A stretch of DNA of 64,000 bases from Microcoleus sp. FACHB-831 (GCF_014695585.1 NZ_JACJON010000067.1:1-64000); one strand, 5' to 3'; shown: positions 1 through 10,833, counted from the stretch's first letter. The notes: a model not told the origin generated them from the letters alone. Translations and numbers: made by a program.

Positions 1-367
1 TCTCGCTCAAAGTTCCCGTCTAAAAAGCCATTTCATAGGGGAACTGGAACTCAATGTGAACATCTTAACTTCTCCATTCTCAACACTGCTTAGAGCTTAA
101 CCGAGAAGTATTGCCAGTAAACTCACTTTTATGTCGTTATTATTACCAGCTAATGTTCATAACTATTTATTAACTATGAAAGTCTAATACCAATTCTCTA
201 TAAAGTTGCACTTAATACCGAGGTAATGATATAATCTCCTCCACCAATAGAAGCGATCGCTTCTGCTGAGATGGCACCCTTGAACCTGTTTTAACTTCCC
301 TCTTAATTCATCTTTAAACCCCTCGCTTGTTGACCATCAAATTTTCTTAGCACCTTGGTATCAAGAA
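1..367. other. Left-edge spacer, no supported gene
   Basis: No convincing gene lies here. A plus-strand reading frame open from the left edge (base 2) ends at a TAA at 98-100 after 32 residues. It could be the tail of an upstream gene, but nothing in it is recognisable. The stretch also holds one arm of an inverted repeat (185-213) and one HIP1 site near 254. The promoter of the cupin gene should lie in the last 150 bases. Confidence 0.5.
185..213 (+). repeat. Left arm of inverted repeat flanking the cupin gene
   Basis: The 29 bases here, read on the opposite strand, match 922-950 at 24 of 29 positions. The shared core is GAGAATTGGTAT. The two arms face each other around the cupin gene. They look like ends of a degraded miniature element or two copies of a dispersed cyanobacterial repeat. 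No transposase lies between them. Confidence 0.6.
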
Positions 368-850
368 ATGGAAAAGTATTTAGTCACTAAAGAAGAGATC
401 GAGTCTTATGAAGGACTAGAAAAAACACATTTTCTCAACTCCAATGCTCGCCGACTGAATAAGTCTTTAGGAGATTTGACAGGTTTAAAAAATATCGGTT
501 TCCACATCATTGAAGTAGAGCCTGGACGTGAATCAACTGAGCTTCATATGCACTATCACGAAGAAGAGTGCGTATACGTTCTTGAGGGAGAAGCTGAGGC
601 AACAATTGGAGAAAGCGTTTATCCAGTTAAAGCAGGAGATTTTATTGGATATCGCGCTGGTGGTAAGCCACACAAGTTAGAAAACACGGGCAATTCTATA
701 TTCAAATGTATAGTAGTTGGTCAAAGGCTAGACCATGATATTGGTGACTATCCAAATTTGCAGAAGCGTATATATAGAAGCAAAGGTTTAAAGTGGAATC
801 TGGTCGATATGGAAAATATAGCTGAACCAGTAGCAGGTAAGAAGGCATAA
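368..850 (+). CDS. Cupin-domain protein
   Basis: A 160-residue single-domain cupin. The first cupin motif is visible as Gly53, His60, His62 and Glu66/67, followed by the V-L-E-G strand. The second motif is Gly90, His102 and Asn106. These His and Glu residues form the usual metal site of the family. There is no signal peptide, so the protein is probably cytoplasmic. Members of this group include small-molecule isomerases, dioxygenases and proteins of unknown role, and the substrate cannot be told from sequence. The gene stands alone between inverted-repeat arms at 185-213 and 922-950. The ATG start is followed directly by family-like sequence. Confidence 0.85.
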   Translation: MEKYLVTKEEIESYEGLEKTHFLNSNARRLNKSLGDLTGLKNIGFHIIEVEPGRESTELHMHYHEEECVYVLEGEAEATIGESVYPVKAGDFIGYRAGGKPHKLENTGNSIFKCIVVGQRLDHDIGDYPNLQKRIYRSKGLKWNLVDMENIAEPVAGKKA

Positions 851-921
851 CAGGTAGGATGCACTTCTACTCGAAACCGATTTTCCATACCCCTACACCT
901 TTACCTCTGTCTCTTATAATT

Positions 922-950
922 TAGTGCATCTTCATGGAGAATTGGTATAA
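922..950 (-). repeat. Right arm of inverted repeat flanking the cupin gene
   Basis: Reverse-complement partner of 185-213, with five mismatches in 29 bases. It lies about 70 bases after the cupin stop codon. The arms enclose about 0.77 kb containing one intact gene. Confidence 0.6.
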
Positions 951-1008
951 CTTGTTTGGCTATAGCTTACCAAACAAGCAAGTTGCGGATTATTAAATGA
1001 GCAAAGTT

Positions 1009-1551
1009 CTAAGCTCCATCGGGTTTGTTAGACTGCACATAGGCAACAGCTAACGGTGCAAGCTTTTCTGTAAGTGCAGTGATAATAGAGTGTTCTTCCT
1101 CTGTCCACACTCTTGGCTGACCAAAAACACACGGTTGCAAAATTCCCCACATATGGCCATCTTGACACAGGTGAGCGTGGACTAATGCTCTATGCCCAAA
1201 TTCTCTTTGCTCGAATGATTTATTAACAACAGAGGGGTCAGCTGTCTCAACATCTTCAACAAAAACAGAGGGATCTGTACGCAGCGCCGCAGCAAATAGG
1301 GGGTCTTCTTTTGGCAAAGATTCTGGTTCTTTGTTCCAGGTAGAGTCAAAAATTTTGGGGTACTCAGGAGTACGAAGCCAGTAATAAGGTACTTTACCCA
1401 GCCGTGTATGCGGATCGCGTAAATAGAGAAAAATGCGATCGCACTGCAACATCTCACCCAAAGTAGGAAGTAAGGCGGAAAACACAGCCTCTGGCGTGCT
1501 GTTGTCGTCGAAAATTTTATCTATATTTGGGGGTAGATTGTGTTCTGTCAT
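1009..1551 (-). CDS. GAF-domain protein
   Basis: A 180-residue protein that is essentially one GAF domain. It has the alpha-helical entry (STPEAVFSALL), the D-R-I-F-L-Y strand, and a C-terminal part with H-M-W-G-I-L and a closing helix. GAF domains bind small ligands or tetrapyrroles, and many cyanobacterial ones carry a bilin. The canonical bilin-attachment Cys-His pair is not obvious: a Cys is found in A-H-L-C-Q-D-G, but the spacing is not typical, so chromophore binding is uncertain. No output domain is attached, so it may act as a sensor subunit. I chose the ATG at 1551 because the longer frame would begin with TTG and adds 22 basic residues outside the domain. Confidence 0.8.
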   Translation of the reverse strand: MTEHNLPPNIDKIFDDNSTPEAVFSALLPTLGEMLQCDRIFLYLRDPHTRLGKVPYYWLRTPEYPKIFDSTWNKEPESLPKEDPLFAAALRTDPSVFVEDVETADPSVVNKSFEQREFGHRALVHAHLCQDGHMWGILQPCVFGQPRVWTEEEHSIITALTEKLAPLAVAYVQSNKPDGA

Positions 1552-1911
1552 TAGCTTCTTTGCTAGATTTTTCGAGCGGTTAAAGCGAGAATTGATGATG
1601 ATATGTAATATTGACAAAGTGCATCTGCTGTTAAGCTGATGCCGAAAAGCATTATTAACATATCTTCAAAACTGCCTGAAATGATTTTTACTCACATTGC
1701 AATATTTAGCTTCTAACTTACGGAATAAGCGAATCAGGCTTAACTCATTAGTAGGTTTTTTCAGTTCAAAAAACAGGGAAAAGTAGAATAGCGATCGCGC
1801 TTTCTCCCTCACGCATCTGTCACTATCGGGAAAAGCTCGCTAAATTGCTATGAATTTGCCCCTTATAGTAAAAAGGGACAGAATAACAACTTGTCAGGCG
1901 TCTATTAAATT

Positions 1912-2511
1912 ATGAACACACCCAGCCACGTAATTCTTAACCTTGCTATTCTAATTAACCCGCAGTCAATATCACAACCTCTACCGATTTTGTGCGGTGC
2001 AGTTTTGCCTGATATACCAATGTTCCTTCTCTACTTCTGGGCAAAATTCATCCGCCGTCTACCAGAACGGCAAATATGGACAGAAACTTACTACGAACCT
2101 TTTTGGCAAAACATCACGCACACCTTTCACTCAATTCCTTTAGCGTTAATAGGATGGCTTGTTGCTTACTATTTCAGTTGGCAAGAAATTCAAATTATTT
2201 TTAGCAGTGTCTTTTTGCATTCCCTGTGCGATTTACCAGTACATAATGATGATGCACATCGCCACTTCTTACCCTTCAGTAACTACCGTTTCATCAGCCC
2301 TATTTCTTACTGGGATGTGAAGCATCACGGCGAAGTTGTGGCTAAAGTGGAGATGCTGTTGGTGTTGGTAGCGACGCTTTATGTTTTACCGTTTTTCCAC
2401 TCTTACATCAGTAAAGGTTTACTGATTGGGGTTAACTTGATGTACCTGTTGCGATTACTGCGGTATGCGGTTGCAGTTCAACGCGCCGACGAAAATAAGA
2501 AATATAGTTAA
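1912..2511 (+). CDS. Membrane protein resembling YdjM/DUF457 metal-dependent hydrolases
   Basis: A 199-residue integral membrane protein with about four hydrophobic segments (roughly 22-44, 74-90, 94-106 and 146-185). Conserved-looking polar residues sit at membrane edges: His6, Asp34 after L-P, His70, His73, His103, Asp107, His111, Asp113/114 and His116. A starting P-S-H, an L-P-D, and a cluster of His and Asp residues later on recall the membrane-bound metal-dependent hydrolase family (YdjM/YbcI, DUF457). The family's reaction is not well defined, so hydrolase is only a label. Neighbours on both sides are separated by spacers of about 300 bases, so it is probably transcribed alone. Confidence 0.65.
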   Translation: MNTPSHVILNLAILINPQSISQPLPILCGAVLPDIPMFLLYFWAKFIRRLPERQIWTETYYEPFWQNITHTFHSIPLALIGWLVAYYFSWQEIQIIFSSVFLHSLCDLPVHNDDAHRHFLPFSNYRFISPISYWDVKHHGEVVAKVEMLLVLVATLYVLPFFHSYISKGLLIGVNLMYLLRLLRYAVAVQRADENKKYS

Positions 2512-2869
2512 GTTGGCTATTATTTTTATTTTGTGATAAATTTTTCGTGCGAATCCATCTGCGATCGCTAGTGCTTACGCACCTTACAATATCCTTATAA
2601 CGGGGGTATAAGTTGCTTCCAGCATCGGCTGATTGGGGAAATATAGGGATTTTGGTAATTAGAGGGGAGAAGGGCGATCGCGGCTGCATCCTGTTAGTTA
2701 CTGCAAACTAGCAATTTTGATTACTAAACCCGTTCAAGGGCATATCATATCAAAATAGGTAGCTCACGCCTTATCAACTGGTACAACACAAACAAACTTT
2801 GTTGTGATTTCTGCGTTTTACCTACTCCTCTATCAGCGACTATTAAACCAGGGTAAGGGATAACAGTCT
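2512..2869. other. Spacer with HIP1 sites, no gene seen
   Basis: 358 bases with HIP1 sites near 2563 and 2676. I see no plausible coding frame. The region just before 2870 has a purine-rich stretch (GGGTAAGGGA) that can serve as the ribosome binding site of the BON/OmpA gene. Confidence 0.5.
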
Positions 2870-5290
2870 ATGAATTTATCAAATGAAGATGCATCTACTA
2901 CAAAGCAGCAGCAAGAAGATTTTTTTGAGTTAATTGAGCGGAATCCTTATATTTTCGCCCAGTTTGAGCGCTTATTAAATTTATTAATTGACTTAAATAT
3001 TATTACTCCCATAAGTAAAGGAAACTCTAAACTAAACAATAGCAACGGCAAAAGGGGATTAATTATTGAGAATTTTTCAAATCTGCCTCTTGAATCAGAA
3101 AATTTGGTGAAGGTATCAAAGATATCGGCTAAAGAATCGAGTGCAGATATAGATAATTTAGAATATACAGATAATTTAATCGTGGAAAATAATTTAGCAC
3201 CAAATTTTGATAATCAGCCGACTCATCTCTTGAGCGAAGAAGAATCTCCTAAACAAGTAAGTCCGGATGTTTCTATTTTAGAGCAACCAGGAGACTTATT
3301 ACCGCCGAATTTGCCACAGCCAAGTGTTGATATTGAACCGCAGCCTTCCCACTTACAAGCTGAAGAATCTACTAACTATTGGATTCAAGATCCTGAGACT
3401 ATAGAGGAAACACCAGAAGCATCTTCTAATGAATCGATTCACAATAATTGTAATTTAGATAAAACAGCAGAACCATCTCCTAATTATTCAATTCAAGATG
3501 CTGAAATCTTAAAGGAAATAGCAGAATTATTTCCTAACTATTCAATTCAAGATGCTGAGATTGTAGAAGCAACAGCAGAATTATTTCCTAACCCAGCGAT
3601 TCAGGATAATGAAATTTTAGGCGAAGCAACATCGTTTCCTAATGATTCGATTAAAGATGGTGAAAATTTAGCGCAAACACAAGATTTAAACACAAATATC
3701 TCACAGGATGAAACTTTAGCTAGCGAATTACATCGGCTTTTGAACGCAGAAAAAGAATCAGCTAACGAGTCGAGTCAAAATGAGCATAATTTAGAACAAA
3801 AAGAAAATATAAACATAAGCAGTTCTCAGGCGGAAAATATGGATAAACCGCCGTTGAATATCCAGCAGGATAAAACGTTAATTATTGAAGATAAAATTGC
3901 TAATATTGAGCATATTATTAATGATGTTTTCAAAGATAGAAGTTATGCCACAATTTTATCTTCAATAGAGGATAAAGTGAATAATATAGAACATTGGCTC
4001 TATGAGCCGACAGAGTTAATAAATCTAATTATGCCTGCGATCGCAGATATTATAAATCGCCAAAGGGCTGAATCAAAGGAAGAAATTATTGGCGCGATCG
4101 CACCCATGATAGATGCATCTATCCAGAACAAAACCAAACAGGATAGCGACGCCATTAGTGAGGTTATAGCATCGACAATTTCGCGCCAGATGCACAACTA
4201 CCATCAGGAAATCGCAGATGCTATTACAAAACAGATTAACCTCGAACAAGAAGCGATCGCAAATGCTTTAGTTCCTGTGATTGAGAAGACAATTGCTAAA
4301 CATATCGCTAATAGTGAAAGGGCTTTTAGCTTCAACAAGGCAATTGGTAATATCGCTGCTAAACTTCAGATATTAAAAGTACCAACGCATACAAACGCAG
4401 TACCATCACCGCGCAAAAAACCTCCTTCCCTCCGCATTGCGGGCTTATTCTTTTTAAGTTTAATTTTTCTCCCTTTAGGATTTCTTTGGTATCGCAACGG
4501 AATTGAACGCCGCATCGAAGCAACAACTACAACAGCCTTAGAATCTGCGCCGGAATTATCTATGTATCGTATTGGTGTTGATGCCAATAATGGAATTATC
4601 CGGCTTTCTGGAAAAGTACCAAATCAAAATTTGCGTCAAAAAGCTGGACAAATTGCTAAAAAAGTTGCGGTAGGACTAAAGTTAGACAATGACATCATAA
4701 CCGTAAAAGTACCTGTAGATCCCGCAGTAACCGCAGCAGAAGTAAAACGGGTGACATCCATACTAAATCAGAGTAGTGGCGTTGCTATAAAAGCTAAGTA
4801 TACAGAGGGGAATGTCAGGGTTGAAGGAACTGTGGATCGGGATGCAGATATAAAGAAGATTGTACAAGCTATAAAGCAAGTTCCGGGGGTTAAATCTGTC
4901 AGTAATAAAGTACAACTAGAACCGAACGCGATCGCTACCCGCATTTACTTCGCTCCTGGTTCAGCAAAATTAAATAATTCTGATATAAGTAGCAAAATTC
5001 TCCTAGTCAAAAATTTCCTGGAGAGATATCCCCAGGAAAATATAAGGATAATAGGCAATACTGATGCCACCAGCAACCAGCCAAAATATCAGCAGTTGGC
5101 GTTGAAACGTGCGGAATCGGTGCGAGATGCCTTAGTTAACAAAGGGGTTGACGCCAAGCGACTGCAAGTTACAACAAGAACCAACCGTCCCGGATCTCTT
5201 GATGCTAACCAACCAGCCTGGTTAAGTAGATCTGTAGAATTTGAAGCGATCGCGCCTGCTGTCAAAACTAAGCAATCGTCAAAAAAATAG
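2870..5290 (+). CDS. BON/OmpA-domain membrane protein with long acidic N-terminal region
   Basis: An 806-residue protein without a signal peptide. Residues about 1-335 are acidic and low complexity, with four clear and one or two degenerate copies of an 18-residue repeat around 165-275 (core N-Y-S-I-Q-D-A-E-I). Residues about 340-505 look helical, with repeated I-A-P/I-A-D-A-I patterns. A single transmembrane helix lies near 521-541 and is followed by R-N-G-I-E-R-R. Two BON-like domains (about 548-690) and an OmpA-type peptidoglycan-binding domain (about 690-795, with F-A-P-G-S-A-K-L and N-T-D-A) complete it. The layout suggests a cytoplasmic N-terminus and a periplasmic C-terminus holding the cell wall. 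Similar OmpA proteins occur in cyanobacteria, but their role is not established. Confidence 0.85.
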   Translation: MNLSNEDASTTKQQQEDFFELIERNPYIFAQFERLLNLLIDLNIITPISKGNSKLNNSNGKRGLIIENFSNLPLESENLVKVSKISAKESSADIDNLEYTDNLIVENNLAPNFDNQPTHLLSEEESPKQVSPDVSILEQPGDLLPPNLPQPSVDIEPQPSHLQAEESTNYWIQDPETIEETPEASSNESIHNNCNLDKTAEPSPNYSIQDAEILKEIAELFPNYSIQDAEIVEATAELFPNPAIQDNEILGEATSFPNDSIKDGENLAQTQDLNTNISQDETLASELHRLLNAEKESANESSQNEHNLEQKENINISSSQAENMDKPPLNIQQDKTLIIEDKIANIEHIINDVFKDRSYATILSSIEDKVNNIEHWLYEPTELINLIMPAIADIINRQRAESKEEIIGAIAPMIDASIQNKTKQDSDAISEVIASTISRQMHNYHQEIADAITKQINLEQEAIANALVPVIEKTIAKHIANSERAFSFNKAIGNIAAKLQILKVPTHTNAVPSPRKKPPSLRIAGLFFLSLIFLPLGFLWYRNGIERRIEATTTTALESAPELSMYRIGVDANNGIIRLSGKVPNQNLRQKAGQIAKKVAVGLKLDNDIITVKVPVDPAVTAAEVKRVTSILNQSSGVAIKAKYTEGNVRVEGTVDRDADIKKIVQAIKQVPGVKSVSNKVQLEPNAIATRIYFAPGSAKLNNSDISSKILLVKNFLERYPQENIRIIGNTDATSNQPKYQQLALKRAESVRDALVNKGVDAKRLQVTTRTNRPGSLDANQPAWLSRSVEFEAIAPAVKTKQSSKK

Positions 5291-5659
5291 CTGAATTTTA
5301 GTAATTGAGTTTCTACCTTAAAAAAATTAATTTTACAAAATTGCCTAACTATAGCGCTAGCTCAATTTATTTTAATTGGGTACAATCAGTAGTTTTGCAG
5401 GCAAACTTATAGATTTTTTATAAAGCAGCTTATTTGCCAGCCTATGCATACTGTCAGTGCTTCGACGGTAGCTTTTGGCTTGCTTACCTAGTAAATTAAT
5501 TTTCAGATTGTAGATACAATCGGTTGCTTACTTTAGGCGATGGGCGTCTGCGACTTAAGATACCAAAAAATCGTCAACCACTGGACAATCCCGGTTTACC
5601 GCCCTGCGGAGATAATACGCTAACTCAGGCAATTTATACTATCCAAACCCTAAAGTTTT
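5291..5659. other. Spacer, no gene seen
   Basis: 369 AT-rich bases downstream of the BON/OmpA gene. Neither strand shows a frame that looks coding. The promoter of the following exported protein should lie here. I see no clear hairpin terminator. Confidence 0.45.
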
Positions 5660-6478
5660 ATGACTGCCTTCACTTCTACTAAGAAGAAAAACTTGTGGAA
5701 AACAGCAGGGACTTTCCTCCCTCTCCTGCTTGCTAGTCTACTATTCACTCCTAATGCCCTAGCTGCCAAAATTGTCCTTGCCAACGATGAATGGATTTTT
5801 AGCAATTTGGGGTTTTCTCATACGCCCGATGCTGGAATTTTTGCTACAAATATTGGTAAATGGTTTACAGATGGGCGTCCCGGCAAGTTTCATGCCTACT
5901 CTACCAACTTTGGCCTTATAGAGTCTTCGCTAGCTAATGCTATGACTGGCGCTGGTAACAAATGGACTACGGGTATAAAAATTAAGTTCGATCTGCCGAC
6001 TTTATTGACATATGATGCAATTTTTCTGGCTGGGAATGTTGCTGACAACCAAGTGCTAATCGACTATGTTAAGGCGGGTGGCAATGTTTATATCGCTGCT
6101 GGTACGGGTTGGGGTGGCGAGGTGAGTGAAGCAGCTAGATGGAATACTTTCTTAAACAATTTTGGTTTGGGATTAGAGCCTAGTTACAACACTGATACCG
6201 GGAAGAAAATTGCTATTAACAGTCAGCATCCCATATTTCAGGGAGTTAGTTACCTATGGAATGGTTTAGGAAATGCAACGGTTGTTCTCAATCCAGATAA
6301 CCGGAAAACATCTGTTGTTTTAAGCACCCGCAAAGGTTTGTATGCGGTTTATGACGATCGTCCCAAACCTGTAGGCGTTCCCGCATCACCCTCTGGGCTG
6401 GGGGTGTCGGCATTTGTTGCTTATGGTATGGGTTGGAGGTTGTGGCGCAAACATAAATCTCGTCGCCGGGATTTCTAG
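5660..6478 (+). CDS. Exported protein with PEP-CTERM-like C-terminus
   Basis: A 272-residue protein. It begins with a signal peptide (K-K-K, then a hydrophobic stretch at about 14-29, with likely cleavage after A-L-A near residue 35). The mature part has alternating strands such as Y-D-A-I-F-L-A-G and G-N-V-Y-I-A-A-G-T-G, plus a H-P-I-F-Q-G-V motif. Together these recall class I glutamine amidotransferase-like folds often found in secreted cyanobacterial proteins. The tail has V-P-A-S-P-S-G, a short hydrophobic segment and a basic end (R-L-W-R-K-H-K). That is the shape of a PEP-CTERM sorting signal, but the VPEP core is altered. It is therefore a candidate exosortase substrate. Function unknown. 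Confidence 0.7.
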   Translation: MTAFTSTKKKNLWKTAGTFLPLLLASLLFTPNALAAKIVLANDEWIFSNLGFSHTPDAGIFATNIGKWFTDGRPGKFHAYSTNFGLIESSLANAMTGAGNKWTTGIKIKFDLPTLLTYDAIFLAGNVADNQVLIDYVKAGGNVYIAAGTGWGGEVSEAARWNTFLNNFGLGLEPSYNTDTGKKIAINSQHPIFQGVSYLWNGLGNATVVLNPDNRKTSVVLSTRKGLYAVYDDRPKPVGVPASPSGLGVSAFVAYGMGWRLWRKHKSRRRDF

Positions 6479-7197
6479 GAAGCGATCGCACTCGTCTAGT
6501 CCAGCTAAGACTAACCCCGAATTCCTACTCTAGTAAACCCCGGAGTGTCAAAAAAAATACATATATAAAGGTTTTGTTAAGGCAGCCGTTGGCTGCCTTG
6601 GGCGCTTGCATAAATTTAATTTATGAGTATGGGGTGTTTAACCCCGCTATAAGGCAACGCCAGCTTATGAACTCCAATATTTTCTTATCCTCTTTAAAAA
6701 AGTTTACAAACAATGTTTTTAGTTTCAGATTGCTTCATCCGTTCTTAATACTCAATAAAGTGCTTGTATAAAAAGGAATTTAGTTAATTTTCAATTGTCA
6801 AAAACTTAACTGGAAAAGTTACGGTAGTATTTTGCTTTATATAAACTTTATATTTTTGTTGATAAGTCGCCGCCTAATTTAAAAATAAAAAGACTTGGTA
6901 AACCTCAAGAAAACCATATTAAATACAAGTATTCTTACTTATAACGAGTCATCCTCTTAAAGACAGATGCGTAAATACGGCAATGTGAATTTTTCCCTAA
7001 TTTGTAGGAATGGAGCTGACGTTTTAATAGCATCTTGACGACCTGAACTCAACCAGCAATAACAAATCTTCATAAATCTGCATGCAAGCCTTATGTAAAT
7101 TCGGCTTAGCGTCTAGACTTACCTTGCCTTTAGGATGCTAAGTCAACACCCGTTGACATAAATTCTCGCGCACAAATTATCCCCAAATAAGTAGATA
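6479..7197. other. Long AT-rich spacer
   Basis: 719 bases with strong A+T bias. The only notable structure is a hairpin at 6579-6599. A plus-strand frame of 65 codons (6574-6771) starts inside the hairpin and has no ribosome binding site or recognisable sequence, so I do not call it. The stretch before 7198 may hold the promoter of the next small gene. Confidence 0.5.
6579..6599. repeat. Perfect 9-bp-stem hairpin
   Basis: AAGGCAGCC, loop GTT, GGCTGCCTT. No T-run follows on either strand, so it is more likely a dispersed palindromic repeat than a terminator, although it lies about 100 bases after the exported-protein gene. Confidence 0.6.
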
Positions 7198-7461
7198 ATG
7201 ATCTCTCTGAATTTCCGCAAACTTAGCGTTGCCCTAACAACGTTCGCGGTCGTAGGAACTGTTACGTCTTACCACATAGACAGCGTTAAATATCGCCAAG
7301 CTAACACTCAGTTTATTCAGAAAGGAGCAGGCAGCAAAATCAATATCGATGCTGGCAAATTGCTGCCATTCAACACTGATAAGCTGCCATTTGCAGGTAC
7401 AAGGGGGTCTGATACTAGCCCAAATTTGTTTATTGTTGGCAATGTTCGCGCCAACGAATAA
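7198..7461 (+). CDS. Small protein with hydrophobic N-terminus, unknown
   Basis: An 87-residue frame starting with ATG. The N-terminus has K/R residues followed by an uncharged stretch (V-A-L-T-T-F-A-V-V-G-T-V-T), as in a membrane anchor or weak signal peptide. The rest is polar with D-A-G-K-L-L-P-F and F-N-T-D-K-L-P-F, a possible short internal duplication. No family is recognised. The ribosome binding site is poor. It could be a real small exported protein or a chance frame. Confidence 0.4.
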   Translation: MISLNFRKLSVALTTFAVVGTVTSYHIDSVKYRQANTQFIQKGAGSKINIDAGKLLPFNTDKLPFAGTRGSDTSPNLFIVGNVRANE

Positions 7462-7598
7462 CTGAGTTTGATGTTAGTGCAAACCTTTTTCGTGCGAGAA
7501 GGCAATCGCCTCGGAGAGGAGATAGCCGCAGGAAATAGTAAACTTACCACGCGAGATAATAAGCAGCGATATCTACGATATATCGCGTCTCTCAGACT

Positions 7599-8630
7599 TT
7601 AGCCTGCGGGTGTAAGTTCGGGTTTCAACAGACCTGTAAGTAGGGAAGCGGGTTTTTGAGTGTAAGGCCAAGCAAAAGCATGGCGGAAAGCCGCATCCTG
7701 ACAAGCTCGCAACTGTTCAAAATCAATTATGTCCAGAGTCAGCAAGTTTTCATACTCAAACGGCAGACGCACGTTATGCAATCCAGCATTATCAGTGCAG
7801 ATGGCGATATCTACACCCGCCTCAAAACAGCGGTCGAATACCACCTTTAATTCACGCATATTCGATAGCGTGCCTGTTTTTAGATAAGTTGTGGGGCATA
7901 CTTCCAAGCACTGACGCTGGGATGCCAATTCGGGCAATAGTTCTGGATATTTTAGAGGAATCTGGATGCCGTGACCAATACGCATCAGATAGGGGAGGAG
8001 TTGGGGATAACAACCAGATGGGGTTTCATAGAGATGGCCTGTTGTTTTGATGCCCAGCGATCGCGCATACTCATAAAGGCCTACAAATTCATCCAATCTC
8101 TCCCCTACCTGAGCATCCCCCCCAGCCAAGTCTATGGCGCAAACATAATCCTTGGCAGTAGCAGCCAAATCGACAATCGCTCGGTTTACCTCATAAGGCA
8201 AACGCGAGTGCATGCACAAAATTTGGCTGGTTACAATCGGATACTCGCTCACCCGGCTGGCTTGGCCAACTATGTCTACAATTTGCGCCATCAAGTCAAT
8301 TCGTTCCGACTGGCTCAAATGTTCGGGCGTCCGCAAATACGGAGTATATCGCAACTCTAGATAAGCTAAATTTTCAAAAATGTAAGCACCACGAATCAGC
8401 CTATAGATGAAGTAAGGCAAAGTTTCTGCCGTTTGCGTGCTTTCCACTAATGTATGTAATTCTAAATACTCATCTAGCGTATTGCGGGGGCGCGTGTAAA
8501 ACTCCTCGAATGAGGCATACTCCGGAAAGCGTTGAGCCAAATCGGAATTGCTGCGATGGAAATACCGCCACAGAACGCGGGGTACAACCGAACCGCCTAG
8601 ATGACGGTGGAGTTCAGCATATAAAGTCAC
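7599..8630 (-). CDS. Adenosine deaminase-family protein
   Basis: A 343-residue amidohydrolase of the adenosine/AMP deaminase group, which removes an amino group from purines in salvage. Metal ligands are visible as His8 and His10 (E-L-H-R-H-L-G-G), His199 (H-L-Y-E, with catalytic Glu202) and Asp280 (C-T-D-N). His220 in the R-I-G-H-G motif is also kept. The usual T-D-D-P end of the active site is T-D-N here, so the second Asp, which contacts substrate, is Asn281. This makes the substrate uncertain; adenine, adenosine or another deaminase activity is possible. It starts with GTG behind a good ribosome binding site (GAGGT). It is divergent from purA, fitting a purine role. Confidence 0.8.
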   Translation of the reverse strand: MTLYAELHRHLGGSVVPRVLWRYFHRSNSDLAQRFPEYASFEEFYTRPRNTLDEYLELHTLVESTQTAETLPYFIYRLIRGAYIFENLAYLELRYTPYLRTPEHLSQSERIDLMAQIVDIVGQASRVSEYPIVTSQILCMHSRLPYEVNRAIVDLAATAKDYVCAIDLAGGDAQVGERLDEFVGLYEYARSLGIKTTGHLYETPSGCYPQLLPYLMRIGHGIQIPLKYPELLPELASQRQCLEVCPTTYLKTGTLSNMRELKVVFDRCFEAGVDIAICTDNAGLHNVRLPFEYENLLTLDIIDFEQLRACQDAAFRHAFAWPYTQKPASLLTGLLKPELTPAG

Positions 8631-8722
8631 TTGTACCTCAGTGTAAGTAAGTTCTAGTTGTTAATTGTCCTCCGCCGACATCAAGCAGCAATTTGTTGCT
8701 CCTATGTTGACAGCAGTAGTGA

Positions 8723-10126
<1,404 letters not shown>

Positions 10127-10229
10127 GGAGAGTTTTGAATTTTGAGTTGTTAATTCCTAATTCAGAATTCATCATGCCTTATTATTGGCCGACCTGCTAA
10201 TTCTTGAAAACCCTCACAAGCTAAACGCA

Positions 10230-10823
10230 ATGCAAGTTACAGTTGAATGTCAAAAGCGAGCCGAAGGCAGCAAACCAAAAGCTCTTCGTCGCTCTGGGTT
10301 AATTCCTGCGGTTTTGTACGGTCATAATGGTGCAGAATCCATCCCTCTGACCGTGAACGCGAAAACAGTTGAAACCCTGCTGAAAAAAGCTGCTGTTAAC
10401 AACACGCTGATCGATCTAACAGTTCCTGAAATTTCCTGGAGCGGACAGACACTCCTCAAGGAAGTTCAAACCCATCCCTGGAGAGGATATCCTTATCACC
10501 TCAGCTTTTTTGCCGTCGCCGCTCATGGCGACCTGGATGTGAAAGTGCCCCTGAATTTTACAGGAGAGGCAGCTGGTGTTAAGCAAGACGGCGGCTTGCT
10601 AGACCTCGTGATGAACGAACTTCAGGTAAGATGTGCGCCGGAAAGCATCCCCGATTCAATTGAGATTGATGTCTCTAATATGCAAGTTGGTGATGCTCTG
10701 CACGTCCACGAACTCGCTTTGCCCGCAGGCGTTACAGCTTTGGCTGAACCGGGTCAAGTGGTTGTAAGCGTTCTGGCTGCTAGACCCAGCGAAGATCCAG
10801 AGCCTGAAGCAGCAACCGTATAG
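10230..10823 (+). CDS. rplY: 50S ribosomal protein L25 (CTC/TL5 type)
   Basis: A 197-residue protein binding 5S rRNA in the large subunit. The N-terminal L25 domain (about 1-95) has the [13 protein letters not shown] signature. The C-terminal beta domain (about 96-185) has [15 protein letters not shown] and the closing [10 protein letters not shown]. Many proteobacteria keep only the first domain; the two-domain form is usual in cyanobacteria. I chose ATG 10230 over an upstream TTG at 10185 because the family sequence begins there. A strong terminator follows. Confidence 0.95.
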   Translation: MQVTVECQKRAEGSKPKALRRSGLIPAVLYGHNGAESIPLTVNAKTVETLLKKAAVNNTLIDLTVPEISWSGQTLLKEVQTHPWRGYPYHLSFFAVAAHGDLDVKVPLNFTGEAAGVKQDGGLLDLVMNELQVRCAPESIPDSIEIDVSNMQVGDALHVHELALPAGVTALAEPGQVVVSVLAARPSEDPEPEAATV

Positions 10824-10833
10824 GCATGAGGGC

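Noticed and set aside
2-100. Open frame from the left edge ending at 98-100
   Set aside because: Only 32 residues are visible and none is recognisable; it may be a chance frame.
6574-6771. 65-codon plus frame
   Set aside because: Starts in a palindromic repeat, lacks a ribosome binding site, and the composition is that of AT-rich spacer.
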